DNA of 33,137 nt from an uncultured Pelagibacteraceae bacterium (GTDB taxonomy: Bacteria > Pseudomonadota > Alphaproteobacteria > Pelagibacterales > Pelagibacteraceae): contig CACNVX010000013.1 in the NCBI GenBank assembly GCA_902624045.1, positions 1 through 33,137 on the forward strand. Direction: 5' to 3'. The position numbers were made by a program, and so were the translations under genes. Shown piece after piece: positions 1 to 8,119 of the stretch. Below the pieces are notes generated by a model. The model did not search any database, had not been told where the DNA came from, and saw only the letters and a program-made list of their open reading frames with translations. Positions within the stretch are counted from its first letter, which is position 1, and every line of letters begins with the position of its first letter.

Positions 1-1
1 A

Positions 2-151
2 ACAGATAAAGAAACCTTAAAAAAAGAAGCTTCAAAATATCTCAATATTTTTAAAGATCATCCATATATATTTAATTTAGGACACGGAGTGCTTCCAGAG
101 ACAGACCCTAATATGTTTGATTATTTAGTAAAAACAGTAAAAAATTATTAA
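2..151 (+). CDS. hemE: Uroporphyrinogen decarboxylase, C-terminal end only
   Basis: The reading frame enters from the left edge and stops at a TAA, leaving 49 residues. It contains the block FNLGHGVLPETDP followed by a VKTVK-like end, which is the characteristic C-terminus of uroporphyrinogen decarboxylase. This cytoplasmic enzyme removes four carboxyls from uroporphyrinogen III to give coproporphyrinogen III in heme synthesis. The ferrochelatase gene follows after a single base, so the two are almost certainly co-transcribed. Only the C-terminal tail is present, so the active-site residues cannot be checked; the identification rests on the conserved tail and the heme-gene neighbours. Confidence 0.92.
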   Translation, partial: TDKETLKKEASKYLNIFKDHPYIFNLGHGVLPETDPNMFDYLVKTVKNY

Positions 152-152
152 T

Positions 153-1271
153 ATGAACCAGATTTATACACACCCTAAAAGAAAAACAAAAGTCGTATTT
201 GTTCAACTTGGATCCCCTTCTGAGCCGACAACCAAAGCTTTAAGAAAATATCTTAGAAAATTTTTAGGAGACCCAAGAGTGATTGATATAAACCCTTGGT
301 TATGGAAAATAATTTTAAACTTTTTTGTATTACCTTTTAGGCCTAAAAAATCTGCCAAACTTTATGAAAGAATATGGGATGGAAAAAGCTTTCCTTTAAT
401 TACAAACACAAGAGATTTTACAAATAATGTTAGAGAAGAGCTAAAGAAAATCGATCCTAATGGCTATGTCGAAGTAAATCATGCTTTTCTTTTATCGCCC
501 CCGTATGTAAATGAAGTTTATGATAGCTGGGAAGACGATTTAAAAAAAGGGATTGGCGCAACGAAATTGTTGGTTATACCGATGTTTCCACAGTACTCTG
601 AAAGCACAATAGCCTCAGGTATAGATGCTTTAGCAAAAGAGCTATCAAAAAGAGTTAAGATCCCAACTTTTGAAGTTATTACAAATTTCCACAGAACACA
701 TGCTTTTATAGATAACTCAGTAAGGCAAGTTGATACTAAAATTAATGAGCTAAACCAAGAGGGAAAAAAAATTGACAACCTAATAATTACTTTTCATGGC
801 ATGCAAAAAAGAAGAATTGTTAATAAGGGGGACGATTATTACAGGCATTGTTACGAAACGTTTTGTCTTATAACGAATAATTTAAAGAATATAAGGCCAG
901 AACAATGTATGATGAGTTTTCAAAGCCGTTTTGGATCTGAGGAGTGGATAACCCCTTATACCGAAGACGTTGTAAAAAAATTAATTACTGAAGGCAAAAA
1001 GGAAATTGCGATATATTCCCCAAGCTTTGTTGCTGACTGTCTAGAAACTACCGACGAACTAGGTCATGAACTCGTCAATGAAGCAAAAGATTGGGGCGGA
1101 AACGTATATCCGATAGAATGTTTAAACACCAAAAAGGATTGGTGTAAAGATTTTGCAAAATACACATTTACACAGGCAGAGGGTTCGGCGCAAGATAAAG
1201 AGGATATAGAATATCAGCTAGATAAAAAGTTTTATGAAAAAATGCCACAACAAGTGATGAATAAATCATAA
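153..1271 (+). CDS. hemH: Ferrochelatase
   Basis: This enzyme inserts Fe2+ into protoporphyrin IX, the last step of heme synthesis. The 372-residue product begins with a variant of the LNLGTP block (VQLGSP, residues 17-22), then shows YLRKFLGDPRV and LPFRPKKSA, all typical of the family. The metal-binding histidine motif is FHGMQKR (H215). QSRFGSEEW (257-265) and SFVADCLET (291-299, with E298 as the conserved acid) complete the signature. It is about 30-50 residues longer than many bacterial ferrochelatases because of a charged C-terminal tail after residue 340. No membrane segment is evident. The ATG starts one base after the hemE stop, and a hemG-type gene follows 12 bp downstream, forming a heme operon. 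G+C is visibly higher in places (about 45% around 1021-1080) than in most of the window. Confidence 0.95.
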   Translation: MNQIYTHPKRKTKVVFVQLGSPSEPTTKALRKYLRKFLGDPRVIDINPWLWKIILNFFVLPFRPKKSAKLYERIWDGKSFPLITNTRDFTNNVREELKKIDPNGYVEVNHAFLLSPPYVNEVYDSWEDDLKKGIGATKLLVIPMFPQYSESTIASGIDALAKELSKRVKIPTFEVITNFHRTHAFIDNSVRQVDTKINELNQEGKKIDNLIITFHGMQKRRIVNKGDDYYRHCYETFCLITNNLKNIRPEQCMMSFQSRFGSEEWITPYTEDVVKKLITEGKKEIAIYSPSFVADCLETTDELGHELVNEAKDWGGNVYPIECLNTKKDWCKDFAKYTFTQAEGSAQDKEDIEYQLDKKFYEKMPQQVMNKS

Positions 1272-1283
1272 GAGAAGCAAATT

Positions 1284-1811
1284 ATGTTTGATTTTTTAAT
1301 TATTTATTCAACTACAGACGGACACACAAAGACAATTTGTGAAAGAATTAAAAATTTTCTAAACGATGGAAATGTAGTAGAACTTCTATCTTTAAAAGAT
1401 GCTAAAAAAGTTGATCTATCTAATTTTAAAAAAATTATAATCGGTGCTAGCATTAGATATGGCAAGCACTCCAAAGACCTTTATAAATTTATTAATTTAA
1501 ACAAAAATATTTTAGATCAAAAAAAAAGTGCTTTTTTTTCAGTAAATGTTGTTGCAAGAAAACCAGAAAAAAATACAGCTGAAACAAACCCTTATATAAA
1601 TAAATTCTTAAGAATATCTAAATGGAAACCAAATAAAATAAGCGTGTTTGCTGGCAAGGTTGATTACCCCAATTACAACTTTTTTGACAAATATATAATT
1701 AAATTTATAATGTTCATAACCAAGGGCCCGACAGACACTTCCCAATCATATGAATTTACAGATTGGTCAAAAGTTGATGATTTTTCAAAAGAGTTAGGAA
1801 ATAATTATTAA
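1284..1811 (+). CDS. hemG: HemG-type protoporphyrinogen IX dehydrogenase (flavodoxin fold)
   Basis: The 175-residue protein closely resembles the flavodoxin-like HemG of enteric bacteria. It has the FMN phosphate loop STTDGHT (9-15), the block IIIGASIRYG (51-60), the HemG-specific SVNVVARKPEK (86-96), a following TNPY-KFL segment, and a C-terminal TDTSQSYEFTDW region. HemG oxidises protoporphyrinogen IX to protoporphyrin IX and passes electrons to the quinone pool at the inner membrane. Its place directly behind hemE-hemH gives the substrate for the neighbouring ferrochelatase. Most alphaproteobacteria are known to use the unrelated membrane protein HemJ for this step, so HemG here is unusual. 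The start ATG follows a weak AGAGAAG-like sequence. Confidence in the family is high; only the in vivo electron acceptor is uncertain. Confidence 0.9.
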   Translation: MFDFLIIYSTTDGHTKTICERIKNFLNDGNVVELLSLKDAKKVDLSNFKKIIIGASIRYGKHSKDLYKFINLNKNILDQKKSAFFSVNVVARKPEKNTAETNPYINKFLRISKWKPNKISVFAGKVDYPNYNFFDKYIIKFIMFITKGPTDTSQSYEFTDWSKVDDFSKELGNNY

Positions 1812-1864
1812 ATATGTTTAAAAAACCCTAATTTTATTGATTTTTTTAATATTTATTAACTGTC

Positions 1865-1892
1865 TTGTAATACTTCAAAGAGTATATATATT
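1865..1892 (+). promoter_or_regulatory. Candidate sigma-70-type promoter for rho
   Basis: The 117-bp spacer between hemG and rho contains TTGTAA (1865-1870) and TATATT (1887-1892) separated by 16 bp, matching the -35 and -10 consensus at 4/6 and 5/6 positions. In such AT-rich DNA this could arise by chance, but it lies in one of the few larger spacers of the plus-strand block, and rho is normally transcribed from its own promoter. Confidence 0.35.
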
Positions 1893-1901
1893 ATTATCAT
1901 C

Positions 1902-1917
1902 TGATAAGCCCTTATCA
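1902..1917. promoter_or_regulatory. Palindrome in the rho leader
   Basis: A perfect dyad with 7-bp arms, TGATAAG and CTTATCA, is separated by CC and ends 11 bp before the rho start codon. The two-base centre is too tight for a stable RNA hairpin without losing a pair, so an operator on DNA is as likely as an RNA element. The arms overlap the position where a ribosome-binding site would sit, and no Shine-Dalgarno is visible there. Confidence 0.4.
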
Positions 1918-1928
1918 AAAAAACAATC

Positions 1929-3197
1929 ATGAATATTCAAGAATTAAAATTAAAATCATCTGAACAGCTCATTACTCAAGCAGAAGAGCTTGGTATAGAA
2001 AATGCTAGTACATTAAGAAAGCAAGAAATACTTTTTGCAATTCTTAAAAAAGTCGCTGAAAAAGAGGAGATTACTGGTGTAGGTGTTTTGCAGTTATTAC
2101 AAGATGGTTTTGGTTTTCTAAGAGCAATGGAGTCAAATTATCTACCAGGACCAGATGATATCTATGTGAGCCCGAGCCAAATTAGAAAATTTGGTTTGAG
2201 AACTGGAGATACAGTTGAAGGACCAGTAAGAGCTCCTAAAGAAGGAGAAAGATATTTTGCGTTATTACAGGTTAGTAAGATTAATTTTGAGGAACCAGAA
2301 AAAGCAAGACACAAAATTGCATTTGATAACTTAACTCCTTTATATCCAGATAAACAGTTAGTGATGGAAGTTGAAGCTACAAAAGTCGAAAAAAAACAAG
2401 ATTTAACTCCAAGACTTATTGATCTTGTTAGCCCAATCGGCAAAGGACAAAGATCTATAATTATTTCTCCACCTAAGGCTGGAAAAACAATGATTTTGCA
2501 AAGTATTGCAAACTCAATAGCTAAAAATTATCCAGAATGTTATCTAATGGTGTTATTGATTGATGAACGTCCAGAAGAAGTAACCGACATGCAAAGAACT
2601 GTAAAAGGCGAAGTAATTAGTTCTACTTTCGATGAACCAGCCCAAAGACACGTTGCAGTGGCTGAAATGGTTATTGAAAAAGCCAAAAGATTAACTGAAC
2701 ACAAAAAAGATGTTATTATTTTATTAGACTCTATAACAAGATTAGGAAGAGCTTACAATGCAGTAATACCTAGTTCGGGAAAAGTTTTAACGGGTGGTGT
2801 TGATGCGAATGCACTTCAAAGACCTAAAAGATTTTTTGGTGCAGCAAGAAATATAGAAGAAGGTGGCTCGTTGACGATTATTTCTACGGCTCTGATTGAT
2901 ACAGGTAGTAGAATGGATGAAGTAATTTTCGAAGAATTTAAAGGAACAGGAAACAGTGAAACAATTTTAGATAGAAAAATCGCGGATAAAAGAATTTATC
3001 CCGCAATAGATATAACTAAATCTGGAACAAGAAGAGAAGAATTATTATTTGATAAAAGTGATTTGCAGAAAATGAATGTCTTAAGAAGAATAATTGCTCC
3101 AATGGGAACAATGGATGCAATTGAGTTTATTAACTCAAAATTAAAAGACACAAAAAATAACGCAGAGTTTTTTAATTCTATGAATAAACCAGCCTAA
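1929..3197 (+). CDS. rho: Transcription termination factor Rho
   Basis: Rho is a hexameric RNA-dependent ATPase and translocase that ends transcription of untranslated RNA. The 422-residue protein has the normal length. It shows the N-terminal helical and cold-shock-like RNA-binding region (about 1-120, with GFGFLR at 60-65), Walker A SPPKAGKT (180-187), Walker B VIILLDS (262-268), the Q-loop segment around [10 protein letters not shown] (287-296), and the R-loop [19 protein letters not shown] (324-342). No large insert is present in the N-terminal domain. It is followed by a TPR-sulfotransferase gene and then mnmE. Because few intrinsic terminators are visible in the window, Rho may carry much of the termination load here; that last point is inference. 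Confidence 0.98.
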   Translation: MNIQELKLKSSEQLITQAEELGIENASTLRKQEILFAILKKVAEKEEITGVGVLQLLQDGFGFLRAMESNYLPGPDDIYVSPSQIRKFGLRTGDTVEGPVRAPKEGERYFALLQVSKINFEEPEKARHKIAFDNLTPLYPDKQLVMEVEATKVEKKQDLTPRLIDLVSPIGKGQRSIIISPPKAGKTMILQSIANSIAKNYPECYLMVLLIDERPEEVTDMQRTVKGEVISSTFDEPAQRHVAVAEMVIEKAKRLTEHKKDVIILLDSITRLGRAYNAVIPSSGKVLTGGVDANALQRPKRFFGAARNIEEGGSLTIISTALIDTGSRMDEVIFEEFKGTGNSETILDRKIADKRIYPAIDITKSGTRREELLFDKSDLQKMNVLRRIIAPMGTMDAIEFINSKLKDTKNNAEFFNSMNKPA

Positions 3198-3223
3198 TTT
3201 CTTGTGTTTTATTCAATTATTCT

Positions 3224-4777
3224 ATGGATTTTAAAAACAGAATAGTCGAAATAAACGATTTAATAAGCTTAAAGAAATTTTCCCGAGCATTGTCTAAATG
3301 TGAGAGTTTAGAAAAAAAATTTCCAAATAATTCTTATCTTTTAAATTTACAGGGTTTAATTTTACAGCAATGTAATCAAGTAAAAAAATCTATCATTTGC
3401 TTCAATAAAGCATTATCAGCTCAAAAAGATAATTATGCAGCGATGAATAATTTAGCAAATTCCTATAAAAATTTATTTGAGTTTGAGGAAGCTGAGAATT
3501 TATATAAAACAATTATTAGTAATGACGTTGCAAATGTTAAAGCTTTAAATAATTACGCAAACTTAAAAAGAGAAATCAATCAATATCAAGAAGCAAAAAA
3601 ATTACTGTTAAAAGGTCTTGAAATAGATCCCAAAAATATTAATCTTTTATTAAATCTTGCTATTTGTTGTCAGGGCATTGGAGAAATGAATGACGCAAAA
3701 AATTATCTTTCAAAAATTCTTGATATTCAACCTTCTAATACAAATGCTCACAAACTTTTAAGTACAATGATTAACTATAATAAAGATCAGAAACATCTAG
3801 CAGAGATGAATAAATTTATTGATGATAAAAGTTTAAATTCCAACCAAAAAGCTGAACTTTTTTTTGCTTTAGGAAAAGCCTATGAGGATCTTAAAGACTA
3901 TGAAAATTCTTTTCAATTTTTAAAAAAAGCAAATTTAACTCAAAAACATAATCGAGCCCATGTGCTAGAAAACACAAGAAAACTATTTGATAACATTATA
4001 AAACTTTTTGACAATATTGATATTACAAAGCCAAAACCAAATAAATCAAACAAAAACATTTTCATTTGCGGAATGCCAAGATCTGGAACTACTTTAATTG
4101 AACAAATGGTAGCTTCTCATAATTCTGTTGAGGGTGCAGGTGAAATTCATTATCTATCAGAGATTATAAAAAATAATTTCTTAGAAGGTATAAAATTTAA
4201 TAAATCAAAAATACTTGATGAAATAAAAAATCCATTAAATCTGATACTTAAAAAGTATAATAATTTAATAAGTTTTCACAATTTTAAATCAAATTTTGTA
4301 ACTGATAAAGCCCCACAAAATTTTATGTGGATAGGATTTATTAAAATTTTTTTTCCTAACAGCAAGATTATTCACTGTTTTAGAAATCCCAAAGATAATT
4401 GTTTATCAATTTTTAAAAATCATTTTTCATCTCCTACTATGTCTTGGGCATATGATCAAAAAAATATAGCTGAGCAATATATTTTATATTCTAGATTAAT
4501 GGATTACTGGAAATCTAAATTTAAAGATGACATTTTTGATGCAAATTATGAAAAAATCATAAACTCGCCCGAGCATGAAGTTAAAAAAATAATTTCATTT
4601 TGTGATCTTCCATGGGATCCAGAATGCTTAAATTTCCACAAAAATAAAAAAACTCCAGTTCAAACAGTAAGCGTTGCTCAAGCTAGTAAACCCATTTATA
4701 AGTCTTCAATTCAATCCAATGAACCTTACGTAAAATATTTATCTGAGATGTTTAACATTCTTGATACCAACTTGTAA
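3224..4777 (+). CDS. TPR-repeat protein with C-terminal sulfotransferase domain
   Basis: The 517-residue protein has two parts. Residues 1 to about 250 are tetratricopeptide-like repeats (for example the ANLKREINQYQEAKKLLLKG stretch near 112-131). Residues about 276-500 are a sulfotransferase domain: the 5'-phosphosulfate loop of PAPS-dependent enzymes is seen as GMPRSGTTLIEQ (283-294), and the 3'-phosphate-binding segment as CFRNPKDNCLS (385-395). The TPR part probably selects or scaffolds the acceptor; the domain would transfer sulfate from PAPS. No signal peptide or membrane segment is seen. The acceptor is unknown, and tyrosyl-protein, glycan and small-molecule acceptors are all possible. 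It lies 26 bp after rho and 21 bp before mnmE, inside an otherwise housekeeping block, so it looks like an insertion. Its composition is as AT-rich as its neighbours. Confidence 0.85.
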   Translation: MDFKNRIVEINDLISLKKFSRALSKCESLEKKFPNNSYLLNLQGLILQQCNQVKKSIICFNKALSAQKDNYAAMNNLANSYKNLFEFEEAENLYKTIISNDVANVKALNNYANLKREINQYQEAKKLLLKGLEIDPKNINLLLNLAICCQGIGEMNDAKNYLSKILDIQPSNTNAHKLLSTMINYNKDQKHLAEMNKFIDDKSLNSNQKAELFFALGKAYEDLKDYENSFQFLKKANLTQKHNRAHVLENTRKLFDNIIKLFDNIDITKPKPNKSNKNIFICGMPRSGTTLIEQMVASHNSVEGAGEIHYLSEIIKNNFLEGIKFNKSKILDEIKNPLNLILKKYNNLISFHNFKSNFVTDKAPQNFMWIGFIKIFFPNSKIIHCFRNPKDNCLSIFKNHFSSPTMSWAYDQKNIAEQYILYSRLMDYWKSKFKDDIFDANYEKIINSPEHEVKKIISFCDLPWDPECLNFHKNKKTPVQTVSVAQASKPIYKSSIQSNEPYVKYLSEMFNILDTNL

Positions 4778-4798
4778 AAAACCAAGTATAATTATCTC

Positions 4799-6130
4799 AT
4801 GACAATTTATGCCCTATCAAGTGGGCCTGGTATTTCAGGTATTGCTGTAATAAGAATTTCTGGAAAAGAAACATTTAGAGCAATTAAACTTCTAACCGGC
4901 AAGGAACTACCCAAGCCAAGGGTGGCAACACTAAGAAAAATCAACAAAATCAACACTTCTGAGCTAATAGATGAGAGTATAATCATATGCTTCCCTGGCC
5001 CTGAGAGCTACACAGGTGAGGATATGGCGGAGATACAGGTTCATGGGAGCAAAGCTGTGGTTGATGCTCTACACTCTTCTCTTTCAGACATAGAAAATTG
5101 TAGATTAGCTGAGCCAGGTGAGTTTACAAAATTAGCATTTCAAAATGGAAAAATAAATTTACTTAAAGCCGAGAGTATTGCTGATTTAATTTCATCTGAA
5201 ACTGAAATTCAAAGACAACAAGCAATTAAAATTATGAATGGTAAATCAGCAGATCAATTTAATTTTTTAAGAGAAAAACTTTTAAAAATTTTATCCCATG
5301 TAGAAGCTAAAATTGATTTTCCAGATGAAGATTTACCAAATAGTATTTTAGATGAAATTAGAAATAGTTCAGATGAAGCAATAACTAAAATTAAAAAAAT
5401 TTTAAATGATCAAAAAGTTGGAGAAAGAATTAGAGAAGGTTTCAAGATTGCTATTCTTGGTCCAACAAATGCTGGAAAATCTAGTTTGATGAATCATTTA
5501 TCCAATCGTGATGTAGCAATAGTTTCCGAAATAGCAGGTACCACTAGAGACGTAATCGAAACACATCTAAATATAGACGGTTATCCAGTTATAATATCTG
5601 ATACAGCTGGAATAAGAGACTCTAAAGATGAGATAGAAAAAAAAGGAATTAAATTGTCTCTAAATAGAGCTGAAGAAGCAGATTTAAAGCTTGTGGTGGT
5701 TGATGCAAAAAGCCTTGATTTTACTGATGTTTTGAAGGGTTTATTAGATGAGAATGCAATTTTAGTTATAAATAAATCTGATCTTTTAGAAAAAGATATT
5801 GATCCAGAAATTAAAAAAACAAATCATGTTTTAATTTCGATTAAAGAAAATAAAAACATTAAAGAATTAATATTAAAAATAAAAAATAATTTAAAAAATA
5901 AATTTCTAACAAGTGGTGATATTTTAATTACTAGAGAGAGACATAGGCAACATTTGCAACAGTGTTTGGATCATCTAAATAACTTTAACCAAAAAAAAGA
6001 AATCGAAGATTTTGATAAAGCTGGAGAAGATTTAAGATTAGCAACTAGACATTTAGGTATGATAGTTGGAAAAGTCGATGTAGAGGAGATATTAGGTAGC
6101 ATTTTCAACGATTTTTGTATCGGCAAATAA
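4799..6130 (+). CDS. mnmE: tRNA uridine-5-carboxymethylaminomethyl modification GTPase MnmE
   Basis: MnmE and MnmG together install the (carboxymethyl)aminomethyl group on uridine 34 of certain tRNAs, using a folate-derived one-carbon unit. The 443-residue product has the normal layout: an N-terminal folate-binding domain with GIAVIRISG (14-22) and PESYTGEDMAEIQVHG (68-83), a helical domain, and an inserted G domain with G1 GPTNAGKS (221-228), a TTRD switch (248-251), G3 DTAG (268-271) and NKSD. It ends in the conserved FCIGK, with C440 as the key cysteine. The first roughly 300 bases are much richer in G+C (about 42% over 4861-5100) than the rest (22-25% over 5221-5340). Start chosen at the ATG that begins the conserved N-terminus. 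Confidence 0.97.
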   Translation: MTIYALSSGPGISGIAVIRISGKETFRAIKLLTGKELPKPRVATLRKINKINTSELIDESIIICFPGPESYTGEDMAEIQVHGSKAVVDALHSSLSDIENCRLAEPGEFTKLAFQNGKINLLKAESIADLISSETEIQRQQAIKIMNGKSADQFNFLREKLLKILSHVEAKIDFPDEDLPNSILDEIRNSSDEAITKIKKILNDQKVGERIREGFKIAILGPTNAGKSSLMNHLSNRDVAIVSEIAGTTRDVIETHLNIDGYPVIISDTAGIRDSKDEIEKKGIKLSLNRAEEADLKLVVVDAKSLDFTDVLKGLLDENAILVINKSDLLEKDIDPEIKKTNHVLISIKENKNIKELILKIKNNLKNKFLTSGDILITRERHRQHLQQCLDHLNNFNQKKEIEDFDKAGEDLRLATRHLGMIVGKVDVEEILGSIFNDFCIGK

Positions 6131-6178
6131 TACACTATTTTGCTGCTTTTTTGCACTTTTTTTATTAAAAAACGTTGA

Positions 6179-6221
6179 TAAATAAGGCTTATTTACAAAA
6201 AATTAAGCCTATCTTGTAAAT
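6179..6221. promoter_or_regulatory. Nested and interleaved dyads before mnmG
   Basis: Three inverted repeats lie in this 43-bp stretch. TAAATAAG and CTTATTTA (6179-6195) flank a single G. AGGCTTA (6185-6191) pairs with TAAGCCT (6204-6210). TTTACAA (6192-6198) pairs with TTGTAAA (6214-6220). The last two interleave in the order a-b-a'-b', which is either a pseudoknot-like or a mutually exclusive pair of RNA stems. If transcription starts just downstream, they are instead an operator array on DNA. Confidence 0.5.
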
Positions 6222-6223
6222 TA

Positions 6224-6229
6224 TATAAT
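6224..6229 (+). promoter_or_regulatory. Candidate -10 element for mnmG
   Basis: A perfect TATAAT lies 18 bp before the mnmG start codon, directly after the dyad cluster. No good -35 is present at 16-18 bp upstream, so the call is weak. If used, the mnmG leader would be only about ten bases and the dyads would overlap the promoter instead of lying in the mRNA. Confidence 0.3.
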
Positions 6230-6247
6230 CACATATAGATTTGGATT

Positions 6248-8119
6248 ATGAAAAATGATTTATCATTTGATGTAGTTGTAATAGGAGGAGGCCATGCTGG
6301 ATGTGAAGCTGCAGCAGCTTCTGCTCGTCTGGGAATGAACACTGCCCTATTTACTCATAAAATAGAAACTATCGGTGAGATGTCCTGTAACCCGGCAATA
6401 GGAGGTTTGGGTAAAGGTCATTTGGTTAGAGAAATAGATGCCCTTGATGGTGTTATGGGAGATGTAGCAGACAAATCAGGTATACAATTTAGATTGTTAA
6501 ATAGAAGTAGGGGGCCAGCAGTCAGAGGACCAAGAACTCAATCAGATAGATTGCTTTATCGCAAATATATGCAAGAAATATTGCTAAACTATTGTAATTT
6601 ATGCGTTTTTTCTGATCCAGTTATAAAGTTTATTTTTAATAAAAATTCAATAAGTGGATTTGAAACTAAAGAAGGAAAGAAAGTTCTATCGAATAAGATA
6701 ATACTTACAACAGGGACTTTTTTGAATGGATTGATACATATAGGTGATGAAAGAACTCCAGCGGGTAGATATGACGAAAAACCTTCTACAGGTTTGAGTG
6801 AACAATTAGCAAAATATAATTTTAAAATTGGAAGACTAAAAACCGGAACACCACCAAGGTTAGATTCAAGGACAATTAATTTTGAAAACCTAGAAGAGCA
6901 ATTTGCAGATGACGATCCTTATTTTTTTTCATTCTTAACTAAAAAAAATATAAATAAACAGATATCTTGCCGAATGACTTATACAAACGAAAAGGTTCAT
7001 AGCATTATAGAAAAGAATTTATCAAAGAGCGCTATGTACTCGGGTAGTATAAAAGGGGTAGGCCCAAGATATTGTCCATCTATAGAAGATAAGATAGTAA
7101 AATTTGCAGATAAAGTTCGTCACCAGATATTTTTAGAGCCAGAAGGTCTAAATGATTACACAATTTACCCAAATGGTATATCGACATCACTTCCAGCTGA
7201 GGTACAACAAGAAATATGTAATAATATCAATGGTTTAGAGAATGTCACTATATTAAGACCAGGATATGCAATAGAATATGATTATATAGATCCACGTGAA
7301 CTATTCCTAACCCTTGAAACTAAGAAGATAAGCAATCTTTATCTTGCTGGCCAGATTAATGGTACAACAGGGTATGAGGAAGCTGCTGCACAAGGCCTTA
7401 TAGCAGGGGTAAATGCTGCCTTGTCTGTTAAAAATTTAGAACCATTTATACTTGATAGATCTGACGCTTACATTGGAGTAATGATAGATGATTTGGTAAC
7501 AAAAGGGGTAGCTGAGCCATACCGTATGTTTACATCAAGAGCAGAATATCGATTGAGTTTGAGATCTGATAATGCTGATCAAAGATTAACTGCAAAGGGA
7601 ATAGAAATTGGTCTAATAGGTAATGAAAGAAAAGCAATATATTTGAGTAAATTTGAACAAATTAGTCAAATAAATTTAAAAATGAGAAATTCAAAGATTT
7701 CGCCCTCTAAAGCTGAGAAATTTGGTATAAAAATAGCAAAAGACGGAATATTGAGATCATCTAGCGAAGTTTTAACTCAAAAAGGGGTAAATATGAGTAA
7801 AATTAGGGAAATATGGTCCGATATACCCTTTTTTAGCAAAGAAATTGATGAACAGGTAGAAATAAATGCTCATTACAGAGGGTATTTAAAGAAGCAAAAA
7901 GCTGATATTTTAGCATTTAAGAGGGATGAAAACCTAATTATTCCAGACAAAATCAATTATGACGGGCTATCAGGTTTATCTAATGAGGTAAAAGCAAAAT
8001 TTAAAGAGATAAAGCCCAAAACTATGGGTCAAGCTCTAAGAATTGACGGAATAACTCCTGCCGCTGTATATATTTTGTTGTCACATGTCAAAAGAAAGTC
8101 TATTAAGCATATAGCTTAA
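6248..8119 (+). CDS. mnmG: tRNA uridine-5-carboxymethylaminomethyl modification enzyme MnmG
   Basis: This is the FAD- and NADH-dependent partner of MnmE in modification of tRNA wobble uridine 34. The 623-residue length is normal. The N-terminus has the FAD Rossmann motif [13 protein letters not shown] (10-22), followed by [20 protein letters not shown] (46-65), which contains the conserved C47. Further family blocks are [11 protein letters not shown] near 277, [17 protein letters not shown], and [17 protein letters not shown] in the insertion and C-terminal region. The ATG lies after a 117-bp spacer that carries dyads and a TATAAT. The stop codon overlaps the rsmG start in a TAATG arrangement, so translation of the two is probably coupled. 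Linkage with rsmG, parA and parB is classic for many bacterial chromosomes. Confidence 0.98.
   Translation: MKNDLSFDVVVIGGGHAGCEAAAASARLGMNTALFTHKIETIGEMSCNPAIGGLGKGHLVREIDALDGVMGDVADKSGIQFRLLNRSRGPAVRGPRTQSDRLLYRKYMQEILLNYCNLCVFSDPVIKFIFNKNSISGFETKEGKKVLSNKIILTTGTFLNGLIHIGDERTPAGRYDEKPSTGLSEQLAKYNFKIGRLKTGTPPRLDSRTINFENLEEQFADDDPYFFSFLTKKNINKQISCRMTYTNEKVHSIIEKNLSKSAMYSGSIKGVGPRYCPSIEDKIVKFADKVRHQIFLEPEGLNDYTIYPNGISTSLPAEVQQEICNNINGLENVTILRPGYAIEYDYIDPRELFLTLETKKISNLYLAGQINGTTGYEEAAAQGLIAGVNAALSVKNLEPFILDRSDAYIGVMIDDLVTKGVAEPYRMFTSRAEYRLSLRSDNADQRLTAKGIEIGLIGNERKAIYLSKFEQISQINLKMRNSKISPSKAEKFGIKIAKDGILRSSSEVLTQKGVNMSKIREIWSDIPFFSKEIDEQVEINAHYRGYLKKQKADILAFKRDENLIIPDKINYDGLSGLSNEVKAKFKEIKPKTMGQALRIDGITPAAVYILLSHVKRKSIKHIA

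Noticed and set aside
6131-6247. mnmE-mnmG spacer as replication origin
   Set aside because: Only weak DnaA-box-like 9-mers (such as TTTTGCACT) are seen, no cluster, and the spacer is short; linkage to mnmG alone is not enough.
7293-7298. CACGTG core in mnmG as a second parS
   Set aside because: The flanks differ from the consensus at many positions; the codons for a conserved DPREL stretch explain the core.
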